Source: a virus. Taken from it: a stretch of DNA of 44,491 bases. Of this stretch, positions 26,340 to 32,999 are shown in pieces. Position numbers and translations under genes: made by a program. The number at the start of each line of letters is the position of its first letter. Within the stretch, counting starts at the first letter, position 1. The DNA is taken from positions 1-44,491 of IMG/VR virus record IMGVR_UViG_3300044960_000077. The stretch is one strand, 5' to 3'. Below the pieces are notes generated by a model, which saw nothing but the letters and a program-made list of their open reading frames with translations, ran no database searches and was not told the origin of the DNA.

Positions 26340-26377
26340 AATTACCTCTTGACATTATAATATTATAGTGCTATATT
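26337..26377 (+). promoter_or_regulatory. Promoter with internal perfect palindrome, upstream of the small-gene operon
   Basis: TTGACA (26349-26354), 17 bases, TATATT (26372-26377). The spacer holds the perfect 12-base palindrome TATAATATTATA (26356-26367), an apparent operator. The 18 bases ending in the -35 box (26337-26354) are identical to those of the RHH promoter at 36759-36776 on the other strand. The predicted start near 26384 puts the structured element at 26402 inside the leader. Confidence 0.65.
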
Positions 26378-26401
26378 TATATCAAGATGTAAATTCAAAA
26401 A

Positions 26402-26448
26402 CTCCGCCGTAGCTTCGGCTAAATCCACCGGCGGGGGTTAAAGGGAGG
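26402..26448 (+). ncRNA. Structured 5' element, copy A
   Basis: An 8-bp stem (26402-26409 with 26429-26436) stacks directly on a 4-bp stem TAGC/GCTA closed by a TTCG tetraloop. Seven unpaired bases AATCCAC lie on the 3' side. The stem is followed by the ribosome site GGGAGG (26443-26448) of the gene at 26457. Two further copies precede the next two genes. Confidence 0.7.
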
Positions 26449-26456
26449 TAGTAAAA

Positions 26457-26903
26457 ATGAAAGTTCAACTGAAATACGACCGAAACCACGTGGAGGTGTC
26501 CGACTCGATTTACCTAGTCTCTTCCGGGTCAGACTTTTTTGACCCGAAGGAGAAATTTGAGGGTATTGAGTTCTTTCGAGTAATCTCAGCTCCCACCCTC
26601 GACGAAATTAGGGAGCGTACCGACGGTGCACATTTTGAAATCGAGGCGGAGGATGCACCTACCCCAATAGCTGGGGAGGTGCGGTCTCGTACCTCGCACA
26701 GCGGCCCCCACCACTGGGCTGATACCTATTTCCATTTCCATACCCCCATCACAGAGCCAATGCTGGTTCGTGTTCACCGTTCTGGTACGGCCCCGTATGG
26801 CCGGACCGGCGGCCAGCCGGGCTATGAGCACCGAGACGTTTCTCGGTGCGTACAATTTCTGATTTATCCCGCCTCTCCTTCTCAATCTTCTGATTCTGCA
26901 TAA
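26457..26903 (+). CDS. Hypothetical early protein
   Basis: The 148-residue product is beta-rich and GC-richer than the flanking AT-rich control region, with a His-rich segment (HSGPHHWADTYFHFHTP). It is the first gene of a plus-strand operon of four small genes. No family is recognised. Confidence 0.65.
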   Translation: MKVQLKYDRNHVEVSDSIYLVSSGSDFFDPKEKFEGIEFFRVISAPTLDEIRERTDGAHFEIEAEDAPTPIAGEVRSRTSHSGPHHWADTYFHFHTPITEPMLVRVHRSGTAPYGRTGGQPGYEHRDVSRCVQFLIYPASPSQSSDSA

Positions 26904-26915
26904 TTGCTACTATAT

Positions 26916-26962
26916 CCCCCGTCGGAGCCGTCAGGCTAATCCAACCGGCGGGGGCTGGGAGG
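26916..26962 (+). ncRNA. Structured 5' element, copy B
   Basis: A 10-bp stem (26916-26925 with 26945-26954, one G-T pair) stacks on AGCC/GGCT with loop GTCA, followed by AATCCAA. GGGAGG (26957-26962) precedes the gene at 26968. Both stems differ in sequence from copies A and C but keep pairing, which is covariation. Confidence 0.7.
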
Positions 26963-26967
26963 TAATT

Positions 26968-27165
26968 ATGAATAACTATATCGAGAGGCTAAATGGGTCA
27001 TTAGATATCTTTCGGGCAGAGGACATTGAGGCGATTGGGCAAGGGAGGTGCCCGAACTGTGGGATTGCAATGGAGGAGAATCCACACCCATATGGATTTG
27101 AATTGGAATGCTTGACGTGTGGGTTTGTGATCTCCTCTAATCTGGTGAGCGAACTTCTTGGATAG
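26968..27165 (+). CDS. Zinc-ribbon microprotein
   Basis: The 65-residue product has a helical N-terminus, then CPNC (C28/C31) and CLTC (C49/C52), a zinc ribbon resembling those of small phage and transcription-related proteins. Translation starts just after structured element B. Role unknown. Confidence 0.7.
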   Translation: MNNYIERLNGSLDIFRAEDIEAIGQGRCPNCGIAMEENPHPYGFELECLTCGFVISSNLVSELLG

Positions 27166-27207
27166 AATCCTAGTCCGTCGAAATGGCTCTCTAACAGCTA
27201 AACAAAT

Positions 27208-27256
27208 CCCCCGCCGTAGCTTCGGCTAAATCCACCCGGCGGGGGTTAAAGGGAGG
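27208..27256 (+). ncRNA. Structured 5' element, copy C
   Basis: A 9-bp GC stem (27208-27216 with 27237-27245) stacks on TAGC/GCTA with a TTCG loop and an 8-base AATCCACC strand, then GGGAGG (27251-27256). It is nearly identical to copy A and lies 5 bases before the ATG at 27261. Confidence 0.7.
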
Positions 27257-27260
27257 AACG

Positions 27261-27518
27261 ATGGATAAATATTTTCTTACAATTGCAAATCTATGTTGCT
27301 TTTCTCGTAAGGTGACACCTAAAAAGAAAGCATTGGCACGTCTGGCCGTTCGATTGAATACGCCAATCGACAATCAAGGCGGCGAAGGATTTATTCTTCC
27401 ATTCATACCAATTGCCATTTATCCAAATCAAATTGAATATTTGCCACATACTATTAAAGAAATCAACGCAATGGCCAGTCTTAACACTTACAAGCCCCTC
27501 CCCGGAAACGCAAGCTAA
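27261..27518 (+). CDS. Hypothetical early protein
   Basis: The 85-residue product has a basic central helix (KVTPKKKALARLAVRLN) and a hydrophobic IPIAIYPNQIEYLP segment. It follows structured element C. A short CCCCGG/CCGGGG hairpin (27500-27525) with GCTAAACC inside covers its stop codon and may be a degenerate fourth copy of the element. Confidence 0.6.
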   Translation: MDKYFLTIANLCCFSRKVTPKKKALARLAVRLNTPIDNQGGEGFILPFIPIAIYPNQIEYLPHTIKEINAMASLNTYKPLPGNAS

Positions 27519-27584
27519 ACCGGGGCGCATAGATAATAAGCAATTAAGTTTGTTTGACAAATAAAAACATAGGAGGGAAAAACA

Positions 27585-27845
27585 ATGAATAAGCACCAAG
27601 GGAGTAAAATGAGTTATATAAGACATCTTGAATTTATGAGTAACGCACTCGATACAAACCCAAACACAGGAGAAACCAAACCCCAAACGATTGTAGACGT
27701 TTATATGTATGATACAGAACTAAAGATATGGGGCTGGGGCTGGTTAGATTCACTGAAGTATGGAGAAGTATCATTTAACCAGGCCGAACAAATAATCACT
27801 AATGTTCTTGAATCCGATGGATTCAAATTAATTTGGACAGACTAG
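27585..27845 (+). CDS. Hypothetical early protein
   Basis: The 86-residue acidic product has a Trp-rich centre (KIWGWGWLDSL). AGGAGGG precedes the ATG. It is the last gene of the small operon; family not recognised. Confidence 0.6.
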   Translation: MNKHQGSKMSYIRHLEFMSNALDTNPNTGETKPQTIVDVYMYDTELKIWGWGWLDSLKYGEVSFNQAEQIITNVLESDGFKLIWTD

Positions 27846-27874
27846 CGAACCGTAGAACATCGCGGGGATAACTG

Positions 27875-27910
27875 GCCGGGGTTCTCTACTCAGGGCGCCC
27901 CGGCTGTTTG
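27875..27910 (+). terminator. Probable terminator of the small-gene operon
   Basis: GCCGGGG (27875-27881) pairs perfectly with CCCCGGC (27898-27904) over a 16-base loop and is followed by TGTTTG. The T-run is short, so termination may be weak. An upstream segment (GTAGAAC) can pair with GTTCTCTAC in the loop, which would allow an attenuator-like alternative. Confidence 0.45.
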
Positions 27911-27933
27911 CCGTCAATTTATAAAAAAATATG

Positions 27934-27962
27934 TTCCGTTTTATTAATAAAAATGTTATAAT
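27934..27962 (+). promoter_or_regulatory. Promoter of the second HNH gene
   Basis: A perfect TATAAT (27957-27962) lies 8 bases before the ATG. The -35 box at 17-base spacing (TTCCGT) is weak. No ribosome site is present, so the transcript would have a leader of about two bases. Confidence 0.5.
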
Positions 27963-27970
27963 CTATTACC

Positions 27971-28498
27971 ATGACTAAAGAAATTGAACTGGATAAAGGA
28001 TCAATAGCCCTCGTGGATGATTCAGACTATGAGTGGCTTAATCAATGGAAATGGCATGCTCAAAAAGATCGCAATACTCATTATGCCGCTAGAGGGCAGA
28101 GACATTATTTAGGAAAAGCCAAGAAAACAATTTTTATGCACGAATTACTGTTAGATTGCCCTAAAGGAATGCTTCGAGACCATAAAGATAATAATGGCTT
28201 AAATAATCAACGAAAGAATTTACGAGTAGTTACACCCTCTCAGAATGCTTGTAATTCAACGATAAGGCGATGGGGCAAAACATCTCGTTTTAAGGGTGTA
28301 TATTTTCACAAAAATTCTAGCCGTTGGATGGCTCGGTTAGGCTATCAAGGTAAAATTTATTTCATAGGCAATTTTTACGATGAAATTCAAGCAGCTTTGG
28401 CTTATGATAAAAAAGCCCAAGAGATATTTGGAGACTATGCCAGACTTAATCAAGAAATCTATCCAGAATTATTCAGGATGCCTAGGACAGACAAATAA
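27971..28498 (+). CDS. AP2/HNH homing endonuclease
   Basis: The 175-residue protein has the same order as the gene at 6917: VDDSDYEWLNQWKWHA, an HNH core (FMHELLL; RDHKDNNGLNNQ; NLRVVT) and an AP2-like domain (FKGVYFHKNSSRWMA ... FIGNFYDEIQAALAYD). It is expected to nick or cut a DNA site and promote its own spread. It sits alone between the plus-strand early operon and the convergent replication gene. Confidence 0.85.
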   Translation: MTKEIELDKGSIALVDDSDYEWLNQWKWHAQKDRNTHYAARGQRHYLGKAKKTIFMHELLLDCPKGMLRDHKDNNGLNNQRKNLRVVTPSQNACNSTIRRWGKTSRFKGVYFHKNSSRWMARLGYQGKIYFIGNFYDEIQAALAYDKKAQEIFGDYARLNQEIYPELFRMPRTDK

Positions 28499-28667
28499 AA
28501 ACACGGATGGATGTAAGTCTAGGAAATTGTTTAAAATTTAATGTTTAGGCTATGGGATGGTATTTGTAGAAGGGAGTTTTTTGATTCTAGGTACCTTTCC
28601 GTCAATATTTCCTACCAAATTCGGGATACCGCAAATGGCAATTTTGGATATTCTGGCGAATAAACTC
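28499..28667. other. Convergent intergenic stretch
   Basis: These 169 bases separate the HNH stop from the replication-gene stop. I see AT-rich sequence with two T-runs but no convincing hairpin terminator or gene. Confidence 0.5.
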
Positions 28668-29501
28668 TCAAATCGCCTTGTCCTCCAAATATTTCACCAA
28701 AGTCCAGACGGCAACCTGTCCTACCTTCGGCACGCATAATTCTTCGCTCGGATGAACTTCCTCATATGGGTAGGCAATCTTAATCCGCTTGACCAGCTCC
28801 TCCCGGGGCAATTTGCTTGCCTGGATGCCCACCTTCTCCAAGTTGAGGGAGTTATTCTCGATGGCCTGGGCTAAAGCTTTGTAGGCCAGATTCTCAACTA
28901 CCCGCATAGGTTCATCACGTTCGATGCTGTTTGCTTTTAGAGCGTGAAGGTCTTTCCAAAAAATTCCTTTTTCTAACTGTGCCGCCAAGTCTTCTTCGGC
29001 CTTGGTTGGCTCTCGTCCTAGAATATACCTAGCTACGCTTCCATTTAGGCTTTTGGGGGGGTTTGGGGGGGCGTTACATTTTCTGTTTCTGTTATCTGTC
29101 TCTGTCTCTGTGCGTTTCAATTTCGTTTCTATGCCCGTTACATCAGCGTTACACTTAGCGTTACTGTAACGTTTTGCTCTGTATTTTTGCACTCTTTTAT
29201 AACTCTCCGAATATTGCCGTTTATCCCAGTTGCGAAATTGTAAGTTATTGTTATTATAGATTAATATACGCAATTTCAACATTTGATCTATGGCTTCTTG
29301 CACCTCTTCGACGGGCATGCGTAACCGCCAAGCGATTGTCGTTACATTTTTGTTAATCACACCGTTACCAATGTTCAATTCCTTTGCGTAACACAACATT
29401 AAGATAAACACTTTGAACGCGTTACATTTAGCGTTACACTGTAACGTTACAGTAACGGTCTCATCGTCTAAAAGGTCTGTATGAAGTTTTAACCAAGCCA
29501 T
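28668..29501 (-). CDS. Replication initiator / replisome organiser-like protein
   Basis: The 277-residue product starts MAWLKLHTDLLDDETV, the W-(I/L)KL-td-f-dde start of phage replisome organiser N-terminal winged-helix domains, with a second helix pair at about 60-85. A low-complexity basic linker follows (about 115-165), then a helical C-terminal domain. Such proteins bind the origin and recruit a helicase. The coding sequence itself contains nine CGTTACA/TGTAACG repeats, seen in the protein as recurring KCNA. The gene is the last of the minus-strand early operon. Confidence 0.65.
   Translation of the reverse strand: MAWLKLHTDLLDDETVTVTLQCNAKCNAFKVFILMLCYAKELNIGNGVINKNVTTIAWRLRMPVEEVQEAIDQMLKLRILIYNNNNLQFRNWDKRQYSESYKRVQKYRAKRYSNAKCNADVTGIETKLKRTETETDNRNRKCNAPPNPPKSLNGSVARYILGREPTKAEEDLAAQLEKGIFWKDLHALKANSIERDEPMRVVENLAYKALAQAIENNSLNLEKVGIQASKLPREELVKRIKIAYPYEEVHPSEELCVPKVGQVAVWTLVKYLEDKAI
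29071..29171. repeat. Iteron-like cluster 1 inside the replication gene
   Basis: CGTTACA occurs at 29072, 29136 and 29147 and the inverse TGTAACG at 29165, with a near-copy CGTTACT at 29159. Repeats of this kind inside an initiator gene recall the lambda origin within gene O. Confidence 0.6.
29340..29458. repeat. Iteron-like cluster 2 inside the replication gene
   Basis: CGTTACA occurs at 29340, 29420, 29432 and 29445 and TGTAACG at 29440; the last two form the perfect palindrome TGTAACGTTACA (29440-29451). This lies in the N-terminal coding part of the gene. Confidence 0.6.
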
Positions 29502-29513
29502 CCCACCACCCTC

Positions 29514-29870
29514 CTACGGATTATCTAATTCGGATTTTAGCTTGCGGATTTCGGCTTTCAGTGCATCATGTTTGGTGTTTAGAGTTTGTATAAATATTAA
29601 CCAACTGTTGCACAGCTTATGCCATTCATTATTGCTTTGTTTAAGCGCATCATTCTCCGCTTGGAGTTCGCAAAATGCTTTATAATTGTCTGACGCTTCT
29701 AATTTGTCCTCTAACTCCCCCACCCTCTCCCAGAGTTGGGTGATGAGGTGATACAATTTAGTAAAGGCGAAGTGTTGTGTTTTATCATCTGTGATAAGCG
29801 TAGTTTCCCCAAATTGTCTTTGTACCCACTCCACCCGTTCTTCTAGTGTCATTACATCCCAAGATTTCAT
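29514..29870 (-). CDS. Coiled-coil early protein
   Basis: The 118-residue product is nearly all helix, with heptad-like stretches (LWERVGELEDKLEASDNY; HDALKAEIRKLKSELDN). A GGAGG lies upstream. It precedes the replication gene in the same operon. Unknown function. Confidence 0.6.
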   Translation of the reverse strand: MKSWDVMTLEERVEWVQRQFGETTLITDDKTQHFAFTKLYHLITQLWERVGELEDKLEASDNYKAFCELQAENDALKQSNNEWHKLCNSWLIFIQTLNTKHDALKAEIRKLKSELDNP

Positions 29871-29887
29871 TTGTCCTCCTTTCTAAC

Positions 29888-30073
29888 TTAACTATCATTC
29901 GGTAAAGGTTCATGCTCAGGTTCTTCGTGGTAAAAAACTTCTCCTAAATGTCGCATATCTACACTCTGCCCGCATATATTACAAGTATAAAAATGCTCAG
30001 ATTCCTCTTGAACCTCTTTGTCTATTCTAACCCCTACAATTCCATCAAATATGTTGCCTGTCTTGCGATTCAT
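29888..30073 (-). CDS. Zinc-finger microprotein
   Basis: The 61-residue product has CNIC at about residues 31-34 followed by His residues (MRHLGEVFYHEEPEH), a CCHH-type zinc-binding set. GGGAGGG precedes the ATG. The structured intergenic segment at 30102-30197 lies just upstream. Confidence 0.55.
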   Translation of the reverse strand: MNRKTGNIFDGIVGVRIDKEVQEESEHFYTCNICGQSVDMRHLGEVFYHEEPEHEPLPNDS

Positions 30074-30101
30074 TTGCCCTCCCGATTAGACATTTTTATT
30101 G

Positions 30102-30197
30102 GGGGCCGGATACACTGTGGGAATATCCGGCCCCTACCCTGCTACTACTGAGCTAAATATCAGCCCCACCGTATTCTTATTAACCCCGGTGGCGGGC
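30102..30197 (-). ncRNA. Two-hairpin structured intergenic segment
   Basis: On the minus strand a 9-bp stem with a two-base bulge (30163-30171 with 30187-30197) comes first, then a perfect 11-bp stem GGGGCCGGATA/TATCCGGCCCC (30102-30112 with 30124-30134, loop 11). No T-run follows either stem in the transcribed direction, so they are not ordinary terminators. A tRNA D-arm-like TAGCTCAGTAG lies between them, but no T-arm is present. Confidence 0.5.
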
Positions 30198-30202
30198 AAG
30201 GA

Positions 30203-30697
30203 TTAATCTTTGTCAATTTCTTTATGTTTTCCCTTCTCCCTCCATTCCCCCGCTTCATCATCCCAAATACGGGAGTATAATTTCTCAAATGTAAATGCAA
30301 AAACAAATTCTGATGTTGAGCGAAATAGTTTGGTGTAGAGCTTAATTCTCCCATCATCGTTATGCAACCATCTATAAAATTCTCCAATCACGTATTTTGC
30401 AATGAATCCCTCCGGGTACTCATCCTTAATGTAGACGGACGTATTTTGGTAATAGACCATATACAGAGAATTAATCTTTTCTAACAACTGCTCCTGCGAT
30501 GGGATGGGGCAGCCAAATTCAAAGGCATGGGCTGTAAGCAAAACCTCCTGAGTTAATGGCAGACGGAGTAATTGATATGTACCATCTCGCCTAAATCTGG
30601 CATAATAGCCCATTTCTTCATCTATCCACCCCTCCCGCCACTCTGGTATTTCCCAGGCGGCCTTAGACATTTTGATTAGTCTATCGCTTGGCTTCAT
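30203..30697 (-). CDS. Hypothetical early protein
   Basis: The 164-residue product is aromatic-rich (YMVYYQNTSVYIKDEYPEGF) with alternating helices and strands. It overlaps the preceding gene's end by 17 bases. No domain recognised. Confidence 0.6.
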   Translation of the reverse strand: MKPSDRLIKMSKAAWEIPEWREGWIDEEMGYYARFRRDGTYQLLRLPLTQEVLLTAHAFEFGCPIPSQEQLLEKINSLYMVYYQNTSVYIKDEYPEGFIAKYVIGEFYRWLHNDDGRIKLYTKLFRSTSEFVFAFTFEKLYSRIWDDEAGEWREKGKHKEIDKD

Positions 30698-30992
30698 CTT
30701 CCCATTCGGCTAATTGGGCTTGGAGATTTTGGATAATTTTATCTCTTCTTGATTGTTCATAACTCAAACTATCCTCTAGAAAGCCGGAATAACTTTTCCA
30801 TTTCTCTACTTTCTTTTCTAGCTCTAATATCTTGTCCCGATGGGACTGCCACTCTTCAAAGATACGGGTGAGAAATTTAAGCTGTTCTTCGGCAGTATGT
30901 GCTTCTAATAGGAAAGGTGAATGATTTATAACAGTTAATAAACTAGCCTTTACCAATCTGAATTGTTCATTCATATCAATCTCTTCGCTCAT
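30681..30992 (-). CDS. Coiled-coil early protein
   Basis: The ATG at 30992 is chosen because it overlaps the previous stop (ATGA) and has GAAGGTGAAGAG upstream. The 103-residue product is helical with a strong central coiled coil (HRDKILELEKKVEKWKSY). Unknown function. Confidence 0.6.
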   Translation of the reverse strand: MSEEIDMNEQFRLVKASLLTVINHSPFLLEAHTAEEQLKFLTRIFEEWQSHRDKILELEKKVEKWKSYSGFLEDSLSYEQSRRDKIIQNLQAQLAEWEDEAKR

Positions 30993-31180
30993 CTCTTCAC
31001 CTTCAACCATTCATCTATTCTTTTTAACCTCCGCTTTAGAGGCTCCAAATCCCCGGAATTAGCCCCGGTCTTGCGCCGGAAGGTGATGTATTGCTTTAAC
31101 TTGAGCAAACAATGGGTATGGCCCCGAGGCTTATAACTCTGGCACTCTGGACAGCTTGTCTTATGCCGGTTCAGGGGCAT
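30989..31180 (-). CDS. Small basic zinc-binding protein
   Basis: The 63-residue product has CPEC (C10/C13) and a following H-x-H-C cluster, then a basic helical tail (LEPLKRRLKRIDEWLKVK). It starts 2 bases after the recT stop. A DNA-binding accessory to recombination is possible. Confidence 0.6.
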   Translation of the reverse strand: MPLNRHKTSCPECQSYKPRGHTHCLLKLKQYITFRRKTGANSGDLEPLKRRLKRIDEWLKVKR

Positions 31181-31182
31181 GG

Positions 31183-32283
31183 CTATTCTCCGAATAACTC
31201 CCCTTTGGCCTTTTCCGCCTTCTCAGTCCTAGCTTGTGCTTTAGCTATTAACTTTTCGCTGATAAGCACTTCCCATCTCTCGAATGCCTCTTCATCCCGA
31301 ACAAACTCGGATAGGGTAAATTCCCTGCCTTTGAACTCAGACCAGGACATTAGTTCCTTTGCTATCGCCTCTTCCCCCAATTTGCTGTTATTAGCCAATT
31401 CCCGATGGAGCCTCAGCATCCGATTTATACGGGCCAAATAGTCTTCGTGGGTGAGGACGGGGGACCACTCTGGCTTTGTTTCTTCTTCGTCCTCTCCGGC
31501 TGGAATAATATCGGTGTCGATGGCCTCTTTATCCTCGGTCCTCTCAAAAGCCCTGATTACTTCTAAATTAGAGTCGTCGGATTGATTGATGAAGAACGTG
31601 CAAGCCTTCCTAATCATTGTCCGTTTAGCCGCCATCTCCGGGAATTTCACATGAAAAGAATTTCCGATTGGCTGGCCTTTGTCGTTCTCTTTGTAGAGCT
31701 TGCCTTGCTTCCAGCGAGCTCTGATATGTTCCATGGGCAAATAATCAAAGTAAGTGGAGCCATCCTGAAAGTAGATATTCACATAAGCCCCGATGATAGG
31801 CTTTGATTCCCGCCCGGCCATCAAGGTATGGCCCTTAAAAACCTTTTGCCCCTTTTCGTTTATCTGATATAAGAGCTCGTCCCCGTCATACACCACCTCG
31901 GCCACAATATCCTTCGCATTTGTTAACCGCTTGGCCGCTACCATGTCTCCATAGTAAGACCTCTGACACTGAAGTTTATTCGCGTAAACAATAAAGTAGC
32001 ATTGATTTTTGGCCGGATTAAGGCCGAGTAAAAGCATATCCAGCAAGGCGTTGGCTATACTTCGCCTGGTGCATACTTCAAGAGCTGGCTTATGATTAAT
32101 ATCCTCTACCTCTTGAATAGCCAGCCAGGCGGCTTTTAAAGCGTTATCCGGGCTGTAATTCTTCGGTAGTTGAAGTTTCCGAGCGATAATCATCTGATTG
32201 ATTTCTCCCTCGATTGCACGGACTAACTGCGGCTCTAACAACGCCACTTCTTTCTTTTCTTGCGTTACTAGCTCTTTACTCAT
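31183..32283 (-). CDS. recT: RecT-family single-strand annealing protein
   Basis: The 366-residue protein matches RecT. Its core has LQLPKNYSPDNALKAAWLAI, then RRSIANALLDMLLLGLNPAKNQCYFIVYANKLQCQRSYYGDMVAAKR, GDELLYQ and MIRKACTFFIN. RecT coats single-strand ends and anneals homologous strands, here serving replication and recombination. An acidic segment follows (about 270-285), then a charged C-terminal tail. GGAGGG precedes the ATG. Its nuclease partner may be the VRR-NUC protein at 38243, though it is not adjacent. Confidence 0.9.
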   Translation of the reverse strand: MSKELVTQEKKEVALLEPQLVRAIEGEINQMIIARKLQLPKNYSPDNALKAAWLAIQEVEDINHKPALEVCTRRSIANALLDMLLLGLNPAKNQCYFIVYANKLQCQRSYYGDMVAAKRLTNAKDIVAEVVYDGDELLYQINEKGQKVFKGHTLMAGRESKPIIGAYVNIYFQDGSTYFDYLPMEHIRARWKQGKLYKENDKGQPIGNSFHVKFPEMAAKRTMIRKACTFFINQSDDSNLEVIRAFERTEDKEAIDTDIIPAGEDEEETKPEWSPVLTHEDYLARINRMLRLHRELANNSKLGEEAIAKELMSWSEFKGREFTLSEFVRDEEAFERWEVLISEKLIAKAQARTEKAEKAKGELFGE

Positions 32284-32671
32284 CTTTTCCCTCCTTACTA
32301 TTTATTCGTTTTATTGTGATGCTAGGCTCTCCCACCTTACGGAAGGCTTTGATCTCCGGGTATGCCTCGGCAAAGCCTTCGAGCTTATTTGTATCCCAAC
32401 TAACCCGGCCTTTATTAAATACCGCCATCAAGTTCTTGCCCCGGATAGACTCGCCTAATAACAGGGTAGATTCTTTAATCTCGGATTCCAGTTTGCGTAT
32501 CTGTTGCTCCAAATAGGTAAGTTGTGGCTCGTACTCCGCCCGAATAGTATTCAGCGTTACTCTAACCTCAGGGGGCAAGGCGTCATTTAAAGCCTTATCC
32601 ATCTCGGCTATAAGGTCGCCTAGCTTCTCCCTACATTCATATAGAGTATCAAGATTATTTATTACGCTCAT
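32276..32671 (-). CDS. RecT-associated coiled-coil protein, possibly Gam-like
   Basis: ATG 32671 has GGAGG at ideal spacing (the upstream ATG at 32680 is too close). The product has long helices (TLNTIRAEYEPQLTYLEQQI) and then GRVSWDTNKLEGFAEAYPEI with FRKVGEPSITIK. This C-terminal signature occurs in small proteins next to recT in many phages and resembles Mu Gam-type host-nuclease inhibitors. It overlaps recT by 8 bases. Confidence 0.6.
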   Translation of the reverse strand: MSVINNLDTLYECREKLGDLIAEMDKALNDALPPEVRVTLNTIRAEYEPQLTYLEQQIRKLESEIKESTLLLGESIRGKNLMAVFNKGRVSWDTNKLEGFAEAYPEIKAFRKVGEPSITIKRINSKEGKDE

Positions 32672-32999
32672 TGGTTTCATCCTCCTTCTTTAGAAGTGCA
32701 TAACACCAAACCCATGAACTGCCATTGATATATAGTCGCGGATAATCCCAAATATTTTGAGGTTGCCCTACATATCTCACTTTATCTAAGGGAAGCCCCG
32801 GCATTTGTATTTCCCAACACTGGTTATCTTTCCATATTAAAAACGCATATCGCCCTTGACCGTAGTCATGTTCAGGTATGCGTACCCAATTTAATGCTTC
32901 TATTTCACAATCCGCAATATAATGTCTGATATTATCTATGGCGTTGGCTTCTGTTGTATCGTCAACTGGGCCACTTCCTGGATTAATTATTACGCTCAT
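32655..32999 (-). CDS. Hypothetical early protein
   Basis: The 114-residue product contains ANAIDNIRHYIADCEIE and Trp-rich beta segments (FLIWKDNQCWEIQMPGLPLD), recognisable as an unnamed type found in phage early regions. GGAGG precedes its ATG. Confidence 0.55.
   Translation of the reverse strand: MSVIINPGSGPVDDTTEANAIDNIRHYIADCEIEALNWVRIPEHDYGQGRYAFLIWKDNQCWEIQMPGLPLDKVRYVGQPQNIWDYPRLYINGSSWVWCYALLKKEDETNERNK

Noticed and set aside
27556-28503. Direct repeat GACAAATAAAAACA flanking the gene at 27585 and the HNH gene, possible insertion duplication
   Set aside because: Only 14 AT-rich bases, one copy overlaps a stop codon; expected by chance in a genome of this size.
30100-30170. tRNA-like sequence on the minus strand (D-arm-like TAGCTCAGTAG and a pairing acceptor-like GGGGCTG/CGGCCCC)
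   Set aside because: No T-arm consensus and no clear anticodon arm; the 3' part folds instead into a long 11-bp hairpin.
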